Assembly (NCBI GenBank): GCA_050084515.1
Contig: CM114273.1
Location: 21,204,001 to 21,268,000 of the forward strand
Source: Blasia pusilla
Taxonomy: Eukaryota > Marchantiophyta > Marchantiopsida > Blasiales
Length of the DNA stretch: 64,000 bases
Direction: 5' to 3'
Both the position numbers and the translations under genes were made by a program. Positions 44,153 through 54,899 of this stretch are shown here, piece after piece. The stretch's first letter is position 1; every line of letters starts with the position of its first letter. Under the pieces are notes generated by a model. The model was not told where the DNA came from. It ran no database searches and saw only the letters and a program-made list of their open reading frames with translations.

Positions 44153-46156
44153 CCGAATCTGACTCCTTGCGGATCGGAGTGGATACTCGTTTTTGATGAT
44201 CCATGATTGTGCCGTCCTCCACTTTAGCGACCTCTTGACGCACTGGAGGTTGAAGAGCTCCAGTCAACACCAAGAAGCAGCCCCTGTCACTCAAATAGGC
44301 GTCTGCAAAGGAGAACAAAAGTGCAATCTGGTCATAAGTGAGCGGTAGATTCCACTCAGGTACCTCGTCCGCCGGATTTTCGCCCCAAAGTCGCAACCCC
44401 GAGGGCAGATCGGCGATCAAGAGATCCACCGCAACCTCTTCCACCACTCCATTCACCGTCCAGGCAGCGTGCCCGTTTCGTTGGAGCTTCCGTCCTAGCA
44501 TTGTCAATTTTTCGATGGCAGTTGTCGACGCTTGAGAATCAAGCTATTCACTCATCCGAAAAAGGTGAATCGAAGGAGGACGCTTGTCCGGTCGTTGTTT
44601 GTCTGTGTCTTCCCAAGGATGATGGGCTGTATTCTCCTTGGGACAACCCGGGAACCTCTCGCTTCCGCTTCTCCCTAGTCTGGGGACGGCTTGTTGGGGT
44701 TTCTATGACCTCGGATTCTGGTGGCGTTTTCTTCTCTGAGGACCTGGTCCGACCCTCTCTCCCTGCTCGTCCGGACGATTCCGCCTGTGGCCTCTCATCT
44801 TCAGGCTCTCTTTGGGAAGTCTTGGCCTCTGAATTTTTCCCTCCCCTCGCCTTGCCTTTGAGACCCGCTGTGGATTTGTCTTTGGCTGTCCGGACCTTGG
44901 AAGCCAACTCAACTGTCTTGTGGGCCTGCTCTTCTGCATCTCCTCCGAAGAAGTCTTCAGGCTGGACGAAATTGGGGATGTCGTCTTGTCCTGAGGCCAC
45001 TTCATCATGAGCACTCGTAAGTCCTTATCCGTGATGTCTTCAGGGTCGTTGAAGTCGAGCCAAATGGGGCAATTCTCCACCTCCCAATCCGACATGTGTT
45101 GACCCATCTCCACGTCGTACATGGAGAATGTCTCTGCATCCGGCGGCGAAGCCCACAATTTCAAGGCTACCAGTAATTTTCCCCATGTACATGCGTTCTT
45201 ACACTGGACGAGGTACCTGAATACCATCCGTTGGGCAGCTTTTAGTCGAACATTATCGGCCGTCTGCTCCTGTAGATCTCGCTTCTTCTTCGCTTGATCT
45301 CGTTTGTTACCCTCTACTTCTTCGTCAAGCTCTGCCTGAGGGAGGACACAAACCTTGAACATGGTCTTGAATCCAGGGTTCTTGGTTGGCTTGTCCCGGA
45401 TGTCGTCGAGCCAAACCTTGTAATCTCCAGAACTTTCAAGGTTTGCTTCCGGCGGAATGGGCTCTAATCTTCTGAGCTCCGCTTGCAAACCGTCCAGCAC
45501 GGACTTCCCGATTACCCGCAACGCGTCCCAGAACGACCATTCGCGTAGCCAATGCGAGATCACTGGATCGGACACACCCGGAGGATGGTGTGCCGCCCTC
45601 TTCTGGGCCTCTGAGCCCTCGAGACTGATTTTCATCAATTGTATCCTCCTGAACTCGCTAATCCCGGATAACGCAAAACGATGCACGCGATCCAGCGACA
45701 CTTTCTCCCCAATCCGACCATGCAAATCTTCATGCCTCTTCCGCTGACGCTTGATAATCGCCTTGAGCTCCTTGTAGAACTCCGGACCAAGTTCGGGGTT
45801 GAGAATGCTGATGTATCGCTGCATCTTGCTCGCCGTGTATTTCGTTGCGATGAGATCAGCAGCTTGATGAATTTGGCGCGCTCACACGCAGATACCTTCT
45901 CCCTCCGCTCCGGCTCGGTCGGCGCTTTTCTTGCGGCTGTATCTTCGACCGACAAAGGATGGTTACGGTTGCATCTTGAGAAATAAACTTGTTTGCCCAA
46001 GTTTTCTTCTTAATCTGAGCACCCTTTGCAAGCATCTGATTGACGAGGGCATCGCCCAAGAACCCCCTGTACTCTCTCGGGTGCGTCGTAAGCACCTTCC
46101 TCACCCGATCGCAGTCCTGGATCCAATGGTGGGTGATATTCCCCTCCGATACAATC
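44153..46156 (-). pseudogene. ParB/methyltransferase gene, exon 3 (helical region, linker, motif IV), right copy
   Basis: A 373-codon open frame (45,824–44,703) covers the helical region and part of the linker. The linker's natural frame continues at 45,000–44,548 (NFVQPEDFFGGDAEEQAHKT, KREVPGL). The last part, 44,507–44,153, reads EVAVDLLIADLPSGLRLWGE, then LPLTYDQIALLFSFADAYLS and GCFLVLTG. This fits motif IV (x-x-D/S-P-P-Y/W), the helix after it and motif V of beta-class methyltransferases, but the Pro-Pro-aromatic core is Leu-Pro-Ser. Donor GTAAGG follows at 44,152. Confidence 0.65.
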
Positions 46157-46159
46157 CTG

Positions 46160-46995
46160 CACATCCAAACTCAACCCGTCAAGAAATTACATGGGTTCCT
46201 GCAACCCGTCGGACTCCGACGGGTTGTCACACCTCAGGGTCGGATTCTAGCAACAAGCTAAATGATGCAACCCGTTGGAGTTCGACAGGTTGCATTCAGA
46301 TTTGCTAATGCCAGGTAAGCAACTCGTCGGACTCCGACAGTTCTTTGGATCAACTTTCAGATGTTTTTAAGATTGCGGCTCGTCGGACTCGGCGACTTGT
46401 ATGATTGAACATAGATTTAACTAGTTTTTGGCCCAAAGCAAACCGTCGGAGTCCGGCGGGTTGCTCGATAGTCGCTTGTGAGGTTGTTTTTAAGAATGCA
46501 ACTCCGGACTCGACAAGTTGCTCGAGGATCGCAGGTTTAGAAGGTTTTGCCCCAAAGCAACCCGTCGGGTCGACGGGTTGCTTGCCTCGGCTATTTTTCC
46601 CCATATCAACCCGCCGGAGTCCGACGGGTTAATTTCGCCAAAAAAGCGGTTTGAGGCAAGCAACCCGTCGGGTTGCTTTGGGGCAAAAATCTTCTAAACC
46701 TGCAGTCACTCGAGCAACTCGTCGGAGTCCGACGAGTTGCATTCTTCAAAAAAACAACCTCACAAGGCAGCCTGTTGAGCAACCCGTCGGACTCTGACGG
46801 TTTGCTTTGGGCCAAAAACTAGTTAAATCTATGTTCCATCAAACAAGTCGTCGGAGTCCGACGAGTGTCAATCTTAAAAACATCCGAAAACTGCGTCGAG
46901 TCTAGCAACCCGTCGAGTCCGACGAAGTTGCTTTCGCCTAAACAAACCTAACCCATTCATCAATCGAGCAACTCGTCAGAGTCCGACGAGTTGCG
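46160..46995. repeat. Palindrome-rich intron, right copy (first large intron)
   Basis: About thirteen palindromes between the exon-2 donor (47,015) and exon-3 acceptor (46,157). The array is longer than the left copy's and contains an inverted duplication: 46,440–46,600 and 46,650–46,830 read as mirror images around about 46,620. Confidence 0.8.
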
Positions 46996-47015
46996 AAAGT
47001 GTTAAAGATACTTAC

Positions 47016-47478
47016 GTGTTCATGGCATGCATTGCCATCTCCACCGTCGCCATGTGATGAGGGTATGGGTGAAGGACCACTGCCTTCACGCAAAAATGTG
47101 CCTCCAATGAGTTGGGGCACTCCTCCGCAAACTTGGTCCACGCCATGAACATGTGATTTCCATCCCGAGATGAAGAAATGTAGATTCCTCATCCATCTGA
47201 ATTCCGGGCCCTCAACTTGCCTTCAAGTCTGGTCTCGCATCCTCCGAATGTGTCGAGATTTTCCAAGTCCTCCTCGGTAACTAGAGCTTGGGTTCCATGC
47301 TCGTCGTAAAAAAGGCTGAACATAGAAGGAGGAAAATCGTCCACGTGGGATGTCGCCGCCGATTGTTTTATCTTTGCGATGTCCTCGTCGGATCATTTTG
47401 GACGTATTCCATTGTCTTAATCGGTAGAGTGGAATCCTCGGGCGTTGTGGCCCTCCATGAGTGCCATCGCTTTACCAC
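47016..47478 (-). pseudogene. ParB/methyltransferase gene, exon 2 (ParB-like), right copy
   Basis: Homologous to 1,901–2,371. The key motif region reads RNLHFFISGWKSHVHGVDQV in one frame because of an indel; the GNHRF codons are shifted. The acceptor is also damaged (GAC in place of ACAG at about 47,479). The donor GTAAGT is intact. This copy therefore cannot make a normal ParB-like domain. Confidence 0.55.
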
Positions 47479-47536
47479 CGTCGAACCGGGACAAGAGGAA
47501 TAAGCTACACTGAAATCCCAATGAATTGCAATTCAC

Positions 47537-48196
47537 ATAATTAAAAAAACCCAGAACCTCTCTTACCCGCTCGAAAATGGAGTCGGTTTCTTGACCAGCT
47601 AACTTGTCTGAGACAGGTGCTAGCAAATCGACTGGGAACTCGTCGATCCGATAGAGGTCGATGTCCTCCCCTGGGCTTGGAGTCGAGAATGACCGCTCTC
47701 CGACTTCTTCCGCCATGTCCACCATCTCCACGCTGGCGGTCCTCATGACCTCGTCGTCATCGATTTGAACTGGTGTTGTTTCCACTATGTTGATTGTGTC
47801 CCCGGACTTCGTGGGGGACATTTCCCACATCTCAACACTTGCGGTTGGACGGGCTGGGCTATCGTCAATGGCTATCGCTTTTTCCCGCCTCGCTTTAGCC
47901 AATTCCGCCCTCCTCACCGACGCGTCCAGACGCTTCTTTTATCTCTTTTCGTCGGCGATCCTTTTCTTCAAGGCCTGCGACGTCTCGGCCTCTTCGTTCT
48001 ATTTATCTTGCGCCGCTTGAGCACGTCTCGCCAGAAGCACTTGGTTGTGCATCTCCGCTTCCCTTTCCCGCTCCTCGATTTCCTGCTGCCAAATTTCATT
48101 CGCCGAACGAGGCGCAGGAGAAGCTGACGCAGGAGTCCTAATGGACTTGGGAGTGAAGCTCCCGGACTTGTTGGCTTGTGTTTTTTTCCTCGTCAT
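47537..48196 (-). pseudogene. ParB/methyltransferase gene, exon 1, right copy
   Basis: ATG at 48,196 (MTRKKTQANKSG). The coiled-coil half has a stop near 47,940 (TAA in AGATAAAAGAAG), then RRAELAKARREKAIAIDDSP continues openly into the acidic half (SPGEDIDLYRIDEFPVDLLA). The frame that is broken at 1,519 in the left copy is intact here. Confidence 0.6.
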
Positions 48197-48470
48197 TTTT
48201 TCCGGAAATGCCTCCGCCTATGTCCACGACGAATCCCTTGATCAGTCGCCTTGCTGATGTCGAGATGGGAGCTCGTCTCGCCTTGATGGTTATCTCGAAT
48301 CGTCCCGATATCGCTCGGTCGAACCGTCGCGCTCTCGTTCCCTCCTATCGACTCGCGATGTGTCGCCGCGTGAAATGCCCCTTCGTATCTGATCAGCTGC
48401 TGCGCGGGAGAGTGAGGAGTGAGGAATGAAGATCGCGAATTGAGAAACCGGAAATGAGCGACTTCTGCCC

Positions 48471-48478
48471 TATTTATA
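48471..48478 (-). promoter_or_regulatory. TATA box, right copy methyltransferase gene
   Basis: TATAAATA on the minus strand about 275 bp upstream of the ATG at 48,196; same context as 919–926. Confidence 0.65.
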
Positions 48479-48567
48479 CTTTTCTAGCCGTTGGGCTGAC
48501 CGTTGGGTCCCGTCGTCCTTTCGACGGCGACGTGCCGAATGTTACGGAAGTCCGGACGTGAAAAATC

Positions 48568-49230
48568 GCAACCCGTCGGAGTCCGACAGGTTGCGCGGCT
48601 CCGCCATCCTAGGTACGTCACCACGTGCGTGAGCAACCCGTCGGAGCCCGACGGGTTGAGCACCTCCGTCGTCTTCGGAAAAGAACGCGAGGTACCCGCG
48701 CAACCCGTCGGAGACCAACATGTTGCGCGCCTCCGCCATCCTGCGAACGTTGCCATGTGCGCAAGCAACCCGTCGGAGACCGACAGGTTGAGCGCCTCCG
48801 TCATCTTCGGAAAACAATGCGAGGTACCCGCGCATGCCGTCGGAGACCGACATATTGCGCGCCTCCGCCGTGTTTGGGACGGGAATCGAACGTATTTTGG
48901 GCAATCCGTCGGAGACTGTTGGGTTGCACGCTTCCCTCATCAAGGGTTAGGAACGATGGCTTCCCGTGCAAGTCGTCGGAGTCTGGCTCGTTGCACCACA
49001 AGGCGACGCCCTTGCGCAACCCGTTGGACGGCGACGGGTTGCACGCCTCGCCGTCTTTGGGCTAAAAGGCGAGGCACCCGCGGAACTCGTCGGGAACATA
49101 CGGTTTGCACGCCTCCGGCATCTTCGAGCAAGAAGGAGCGGTATCCCAGCAAGTCGTCGGAGAGCGACGGGTTGCTCGCTTTGACAATGTTTAGCAGAAG
49201 TGTGCAACCCGTCCTATGCCGACGGGTTGC
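48568..49230. repeat. Phased palindrome array, right copy promoter
   Basis: About ten palindromes with ~66-bp spacing (near 48,568, 48,632, 48,698, 48,765, 48,832, 48,901, 48,968, 49,015, 49,084, 49,148, 49,204). Several retain full dyads such as GCAACCCGTCGGAG with TCCGACAGGTTGC. It lies in the shared upstream region of the two divergent genes. Confidence 0.85.
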
Positions 49231-49436
49231 AGGCTTCGGTAAGCTTCGGGTAATTTCTGAGTTACCAGGACTCTGACGGGTTCCAAGTGATGCGAAACCC
49301 TCTGCTTCCCAAATCCGGTAACATATTGCAACACAAGTGAATGTGTTAAAGAATTGGATCCATTGTGTCAAACAATCTCCCCCACCGAATTCATCTTGTC
49401 AGTAAAAATCTGTCAGGAGTATCTGTTTCCTATTCA

Positions 49437-49446
49437 CTATAAATTA
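49437..49446 (+). promoter_or_regulatory. Possible TATA box of the transposase gene
   Basis: CTATAAATTA lies about 170 bp upstream of the first in-frame ATG (49,607) and is kept in the left copy at about 113–122 on the other strand. AT-rich context makes this tentative. Confidence 0.35.
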
Positions 49447-49591
49447 AATATTCTCATTCTCATTCTCATTCTCCTCCCGTAGGAATCTTCTTGGAATGGA
49501 TAATCATGTTAAGCTCACTTGTGGCAGTCATCTGGCGGCCCTTCCTCAATCATAAATCATTCGACCCCAAGCTCGTGAGTCTTTCGTAGCA

Positions 49592-51530
49592 GTGGATGAA
49601 AATTTTATGTCTGTTCGATTTCTTCTTCAAATTGGAACCATCTTTGTATCCAAAGATGTTAGGGTGGAAGGTATGGAAGACATAATAGGTGAGACGGTCC
49701 AGCCAGTGACCTCAGACCGTAAAGTATGGAATCTCCTACCATGCCTTAAATGGTCAATACTGAGTTTACGGCCCGCTTCGAATTCGTCTGTTTCCCAAGT
49801 AGACGGTCTAGAATTTCCTAGTGCTCCGAGCTCTACGTTTGCAACTCCAAGCTCTACAGATCCGGCTTCAACTCCAACTTCGCACACTCGTAACAATGTT
49901 GTTCTTCTTGAAGAGATTCCGGATGTTATCAACCTCAACGGATGTGTCGGACACCAATCGGGCCCTGTGTCCGCCTACTCGTTCCTCTTGCGAGTATCAG
50001 GAAATAGTTTGCTTTCGTCTCTGCCCTTGAAAATGTTCAAGCACATTCTTGTCGACAAGCTGCCGCCCACGTACGATGGTAATTGCATTTTTGAGTTGCC
50101 TCCACTTGCTGCTCCTGCTCAAAAGAAGGATGGAGGACGCCTGAAGGGTATGGACAGAAAGTCTGATTGTCATCGATGGTGCAGGCTTCAACGGACCAGT
50201 GCTTCCATCCTAGATGGTCCTTGGATTGTCTCCCGCCGCCAATGCGTCCAGCATGCCCGTATCTAGAGCGCAACGGGCGAGTCAATACGTCGTAATTCCC
50301 CCCCAAGAATGCAGAAACTCCATACGAGGTGGGTGCCACAATACCTCCGGGAGGCCATCGATGTCCTCATTGTCAGGCATCGCCCTTCTGCGTTGGAGCG
50401 TGTCCTGCATACATATTTTTCATTGTCCATGACTTGGGCTCCACGTCAGAGTATACAAGGTTGGCAGTTCATGTTGGCTCCCACACTCATCCTGTGACCG
50501 ATGCAATTCAAAGACACATCAAGGAGGATGTGGCAAAGAAAGTAGCCGAGGTCTTCAGAAACTCTCCGGGTTCAAAGCCCGGGGTGATCAAGCTCACAAC
50601 GGCATCACAAATTTGTGAACAATTGCTTGGAATCCCTGGACAGGGCGAGATCACGGCGGTTGAGGAGAAACAACTCTGGGAAAATCTCGCATTTTCGCTG
50701 ATCCCGAATGCTTCCGAATTTCTTTGCGTCGACACGAGTTCGGATGGAAAGACGGCGGAAATGGATGCCATCGCCGAGAATCAAGGCCAACTCAGATTTC
50801 CATTCATTCAGAGATGGCGTTCATGGGCCAAGGAGGCGAGGGATCCATGGCCTATGTCTTCAAAATGTCAACCACAGTCCGTGAGTGGCCTCGATCTTAT
50901 AGATCGAATGAGGGAAGGGGAAGATCTTTACTGAGTGGGCGGCTTTGATATTTGCTCAGAGTCTTTGAACGGATGGTTGACGATGGGTGCTCACGTTTAT
51001 GACCATGTGGAGAAGGGACTCAAAACTATATTTGTGTGTGAAGTAAAGGCGTAAGATGTTGGCGTTTGAAGATGTTTGGTTACTCTTATTGGAGGTGGTG
51101 AAGGAAAACAAAAGGCCACCTCCGGAAATTTATGGGTTCATGGCGGACAATGCACAACCTGGGTGGATTGCTATCCGGGAAGTGTTCTAGGTGGAGAGGT
51201 TCAACCGGAGAGGGAAAGGTCGGATGCTTTCCATTGTGATCGTGACCCGGTACACCGAATCTTGCATCAAGGAGAATAAGAGGACAGAGCATGTCACTCT
51301 ACTCCAACGCTGCAAGGACAAAAAACCTTGAAGCAGGCCATGGACCCGCCGGGAAGAACTTCATGGGTGGTGGAGGAAGCATGCGATTGAGGGAAGTACA
51401 AAGAGTTGTGCTCTTGGTTGAGTTGGTGGATGCGTATGAGACAATGGGGAAACTTCATGCGGCGGGTGAGTTCACTATTTTGTCTTGTCAAGCTCACGCT
51501 GAGAATTGTTTGTAAAGTTGTAGCACAGGG
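49592..51530 (+). pseudogene. Zinc-finger transposase-like gene, 5' part
   Basis: An open frame 49,592–50,266 ends with LKGMDRKSDCHRWCRLQRTS and DGPWIVSRRQC. After frame changes, GATIPPGGHRCPHCQASPFC and RLAVHVGSHTHPVTDAI follow (50,329–50,510). Cys-x2-Cys with a downstream H-x-G-x-H-x-H resembles WRKY/GCM1-type DNA-binding fingers of transposases. Then comes an open stretch to 50,934 (GVIKLTTASQICEQLLGIPG) and a broken core with GAHVYDHVEKGLKTIFVCEV (50,985–51,045) and GFMADNAQPGWIAIREVF (51,133–51,187), which fits an RNase H-like transposase fold with Asp residues. Family not firmly assigned. Dead through stops and frameshifts. Confidence 0.55.
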
Positions 51531-51586
51531 TGAGAAGCGTGGGAATTATATGGATTTCAAACCCAAGAAACCAAGCAAGCTATCGG

Positions 51587-51836
51587 ATGCGACGGGTTGC
51601 CTTAGTGTGCAACCCGACGGGTTGCATCCAGATGTTTGGTGTCGTCCCGAGTGTGCAACCATTCGGGACCCGACGGGTCACAGAGTCGTTCATGGGATGC
51701 CTCGGCCTTGCAACCCGTCAGGTTCCGACGGGTTGCGTGAGGTGGGTTTAAGGTTACAACACGCCGGGACCCGGACGGGTTGCGAGTTGTTCATGGGATG
51801 CTCGGCCTGCAACCCGCCTGGTTCCGGCAGTCGCTT
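51587..51836. repeat. Palindromes in the transposase-gene intron, right copy
   Basis: Four or five decayed palindromes between the core and the Cys-rich exon, for example near 51,610 (GCAACCCGACGGGTTGC) and 51,710. Equivalent to 9,315–9,507. Confidence 0.75.
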
Positions 51837-51908
51837 ATTTCTTTGACTCCGGGTTATTTTCGTTTCCCTTCTAACATTGCCGTCGTTGCGTGATTGGATT
51901 GAACGTTC

Positions 51909-53222
51909 ATGAAAATGCCCTCGCCCCAACACAAGTGGAGCGAGAAAGTGTTCATTCCTCTTGAGGTCGTCACAAGCATGCCAACGAATGTCACTTGTGG
52001 AGGCATGCCAACAAGACCAGGCAAGAGCAATGCTACTGATCAGCAAACATCCCATATCTTTCTCACAAAAGGCATAACAAAAGGAAAAGGGCCGTCGATC
52101 TACGAGCTCTATGTCGTAATTTGTGAGATCTGGTGATAAAAAATTGTATGTCGAAGCCCTCAACCGGTGCGTAGCTAGAACTCCACTCGAGCAAGACGTA
52201 CACATTGGTGGGGATACTCATGGGCGGGTTTCAAGACGTCCCATACAGATGGTGGTAGAGCAGTCCGAACGAGACTTGTGGAGACCAGATAAGTATCTTG
52301 ACTTCAGGCAGGTGAAGAGGCAGCATCGAGGAACGAATCCGGTGATTGATTTGGATGAGGAAATAACACCGCCCTGGTATTCGGGGACCCCGGACCCGTC
52401 CCAAATCCGTGATGGAGTTACTTCTCCAAAATCAGTGAATGTTTTATTTCAAGAGCCCTCCGTTGCTGGAAGTTCGCAACATCCTGTCACTAGGGTGGTT
52501 CAACAATATGGGATTCCGGTAATGGAGGTGGATTGCAACCTAAAACGGTGGCATATATCTCGGAGCAACCCAGGACGTGGACCCACTTGCAGGGCAGGAT
52601 CTGATGGCATTAGGAGAGCATGCGGCACTTTCCTAAATAAGAACTGTACAAGGAGTGGACGACCTCTGCCTGGGTTTTGGGGACTCAAAACCTTTGATCG
52701 TTTCACGAGGACCGGGGATCAATTGAATTACTTCTTCTGCCCAAATGAATCTTGCGCTTTCCAGAAGTCTTATCCGGCTGCCATTGGAGCTCCCGGGAAT
52801 ACCCCCACGATTTGGCCCGTCGCGCAGTACACGAATCGCACTCAAGACGAAGTGGACAATCTTACAAGTGCCGGTTTCAGACGTGAGACGGGGAAGTTCG
52901 AGCATGTTCAGATTACATGAGACCTTCGCATTTCAGTATTCAACCCAAGATTGATGTCAACATGTACCGGAGAAGGTGGATGATCTCAATCCATTATTTT
53001 CATTTGAGTCTAGAAATGGGGTGAAGAGAAACAGAATGTGCAGGCCAACGGTGGAGAGACCAAAGCGAATTGCATCAGCTCGGGAGGCAAAAATGGAGAT
53101 CATCGCCACAAAAGATGTCTTGAGTGGCAATGGAATAGGAAGGATGTATTGGGTCAGGAACAACACTATAAATTCAAGTGTCACAAGGGTGTATGTGGTG
53201 CACATTTGTTGCTTTCCCACAT
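51909..53222 (+). pseudogene. Cysteine-rich part of the transposase gene, right copy
   Basis: A 265-codon open frame (52,123–52,920) begins DKKLYVEALNRCVARTPLEQ and carries GPTCRAGSDGIRRACGTFL, GRPLPGFWGLKTFDRF and YFFCPNESCAFQKSYPAA. The C-x4-C tail after an aromatic pair resembles topoisomerase-type or GRF zinc ribbons. A frameshift at about 52,918 precedes DDLNPLFSFESRNGVKRNRM and NGIGRMYWVRNNTINSSVTR. The match to 9,700–10,860 is strong. The end with the last Cys cluster is missing because the element is cut at 53,222. Confidence 0.55.
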
Positions 53223-54476
53223 GTGTTTTGGGCTTAGGCAAAGCCGAGATAAGTAGGGCTAGAGCGGAAAGCGGGCTGACTCCGGCTGAGCCAAGGATGG
53301 GGCCTGCATAGGGCCGCGTGCCCAAACGTGGAAACCAAGAGTTGAGAGCGTGAGGAGGTCGCGTCCGGAGCATTGTAGCCATGGAGTGGGATGTAGCAAG
53401 GAGAGAGTCCCTCCGTAGGGACACGTGCACTTACAGATAGTCAATAGGTAGCCCAAAGGTTTGGACGAGTTGAAGTGGGAGTACGGGAGCTCCAATAGAG
53501 CCATGCGCATGCATAGGGATGCGGGCCTCGGGGGTTGCATGGGATGGAAAGGGAGTTGTGACTAGGAGAGTCATGTGCCAAGGCCGTAGAGAGAGAATGA
53601 AAATGTGGCGGCGTGGCCAAGCCAGAGAAGCACGAGGAGAAAGGCGGGTGCGGAATTCTGAGGTGCGGAATTGAATGTTGATCTTATTGGGCTGCAGTAG
53701 AGATGAGAGTTGAGTCTTGTAGTTTCAGAATTCCAGAAGATAATCCGGAAGAAGCGTAGGAAAGCTGTTAGACAGTGAGTAACCTGCCATGATATATTTA
53801 GTTCTGAAAGTAGGGTGAGCCGCCATTCTTGAGGTCTCTTTGAGGTCTTTGTGGAGCTTTGTTATTGCAAATTCAAAAGAGTCTTTGTATGCACTTGAGA
53901 AGAGTCTTTTCCAAGAGGAAAAGCCTTCTATTCTTTTGTACTTGTAGGACAGTGTCATTGTAGTGAGTAAAGCAATTTAGTGAAGAAGGAGTTTATTCTT
54001 GATATTCTTTATGAAACCTCTCTTTACTCAAGAAACAGTGGTCTCTTGGGAATGAACTTAGTACTTTGCGATAGAAAAAGTTTATTTTTCCTTGAGTTGT
54101 ACATTACACGCGCACTTGGGTAAAGTGACACAGCTAAGGAAGACCAATGTGTCTAAAGGGCTAACCGCGGTCTGGATGAGGTTGGACGTGGTTATACGGT
54201 AGGATACTTCCCGTAGTCATGAGGAGGGAGTAGAGTTCTACGCAGTCCGAGGAGGTCGGCGTGGTTGGATGCTAACATGGTTACAAGTTGACGTGGTAGC
54301 ATGAGGTTACCTGGTGAAGAGATGGGGTATTTGCACTGAAAGTTTGCGGTGAGAGTTTACAATGTAGTAATCATATGCTGATGGCGACGATTAGTCCGCA
54401 TCTATTGACAAGAGGTTTTTGACGTGTTGTACGAGGAGATGGTTATGCTACGGAGGTTTCCAAGCCACATGAAAGA
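53223..54476 (+). other. Gypsy LTR and leader; no gene seen
   Basis: 53,223–53,690 is GC-richer than its surroundings and not recognised. 53,700–54,120 is LTR-like (TTCTTGAGGTCTCTTTGAGG). 54,120–54,476 is likely leader. No supported coding frame. Confidence 0.4.
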
Positions 54477-54899
54477 GTGAGTGTTGACGGAGCAGTAGAT
54501 TGGCGGGCATATTCATGTTACCCATTCGAGTCCCTTTTCCCGCACTTGTTTTGTGTCATTGAGGGTACCGGGTATCGCGTAGAGCTGGTGCTAGATGGGT
54601 ATAGTCATGGTGACGAGTGTAAACTTCTTTCATGTGTAGCATGCTTGTACAACGGTTTCCGAGTAGGGGTTGAGTGTATGACCCGAGCGTATGTTGGTGA
54701 TTAGGTGAGATAGTTGGGAGACTCAAGATGAGCCTGAGTGTTGAGTGTGCGTGAGGTCGGGTGTGTCATCACAGGGTTACCATAAGCATAGGTGAGCTAG
54801 TGAGGAGCGCGGGAGACTCTTGGTGAGTCTGAGTGTTTGAGCACGTGAGACAAGGTGATCATCATGACGTTCTTCTAGGGTTGGAAAGAACGGGGTAGT

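Larger units (their letters stand above)
31446..53222. mobile_element. Right copy of the ParB/methyltransferase DNA transposon with nested gypsy
   Basis: One terminus is at 31,455. Reading right: 3' region and Cys-rich exon (minus), nested gypsy 32,790–42,594, methyltransferase gene (43,110–48,196, minus), divergent promoter region, transposase-like gene (49,592–53,222, plus). The right end is cut at about 53,222, where the sequence stops matching 10,860–11,447. Without the gypsy the visible element is about 12 kb; adding the missing end gives roughly 12.5 kb. Both genes are damaged, but less so than in the left copy. Confidence 0.75.

Noticed and set aside
48503-49371. Long overlapping reading frames across the palindrome arrays (also 345–913)
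   Set aside because: Palindromes have few stop codons and yield the same peptides in many frames on both strands (for example QPVGLRRVA and NPSESDG). The arrays lie upstream of a TATA box, and the frames do not agree between copies.
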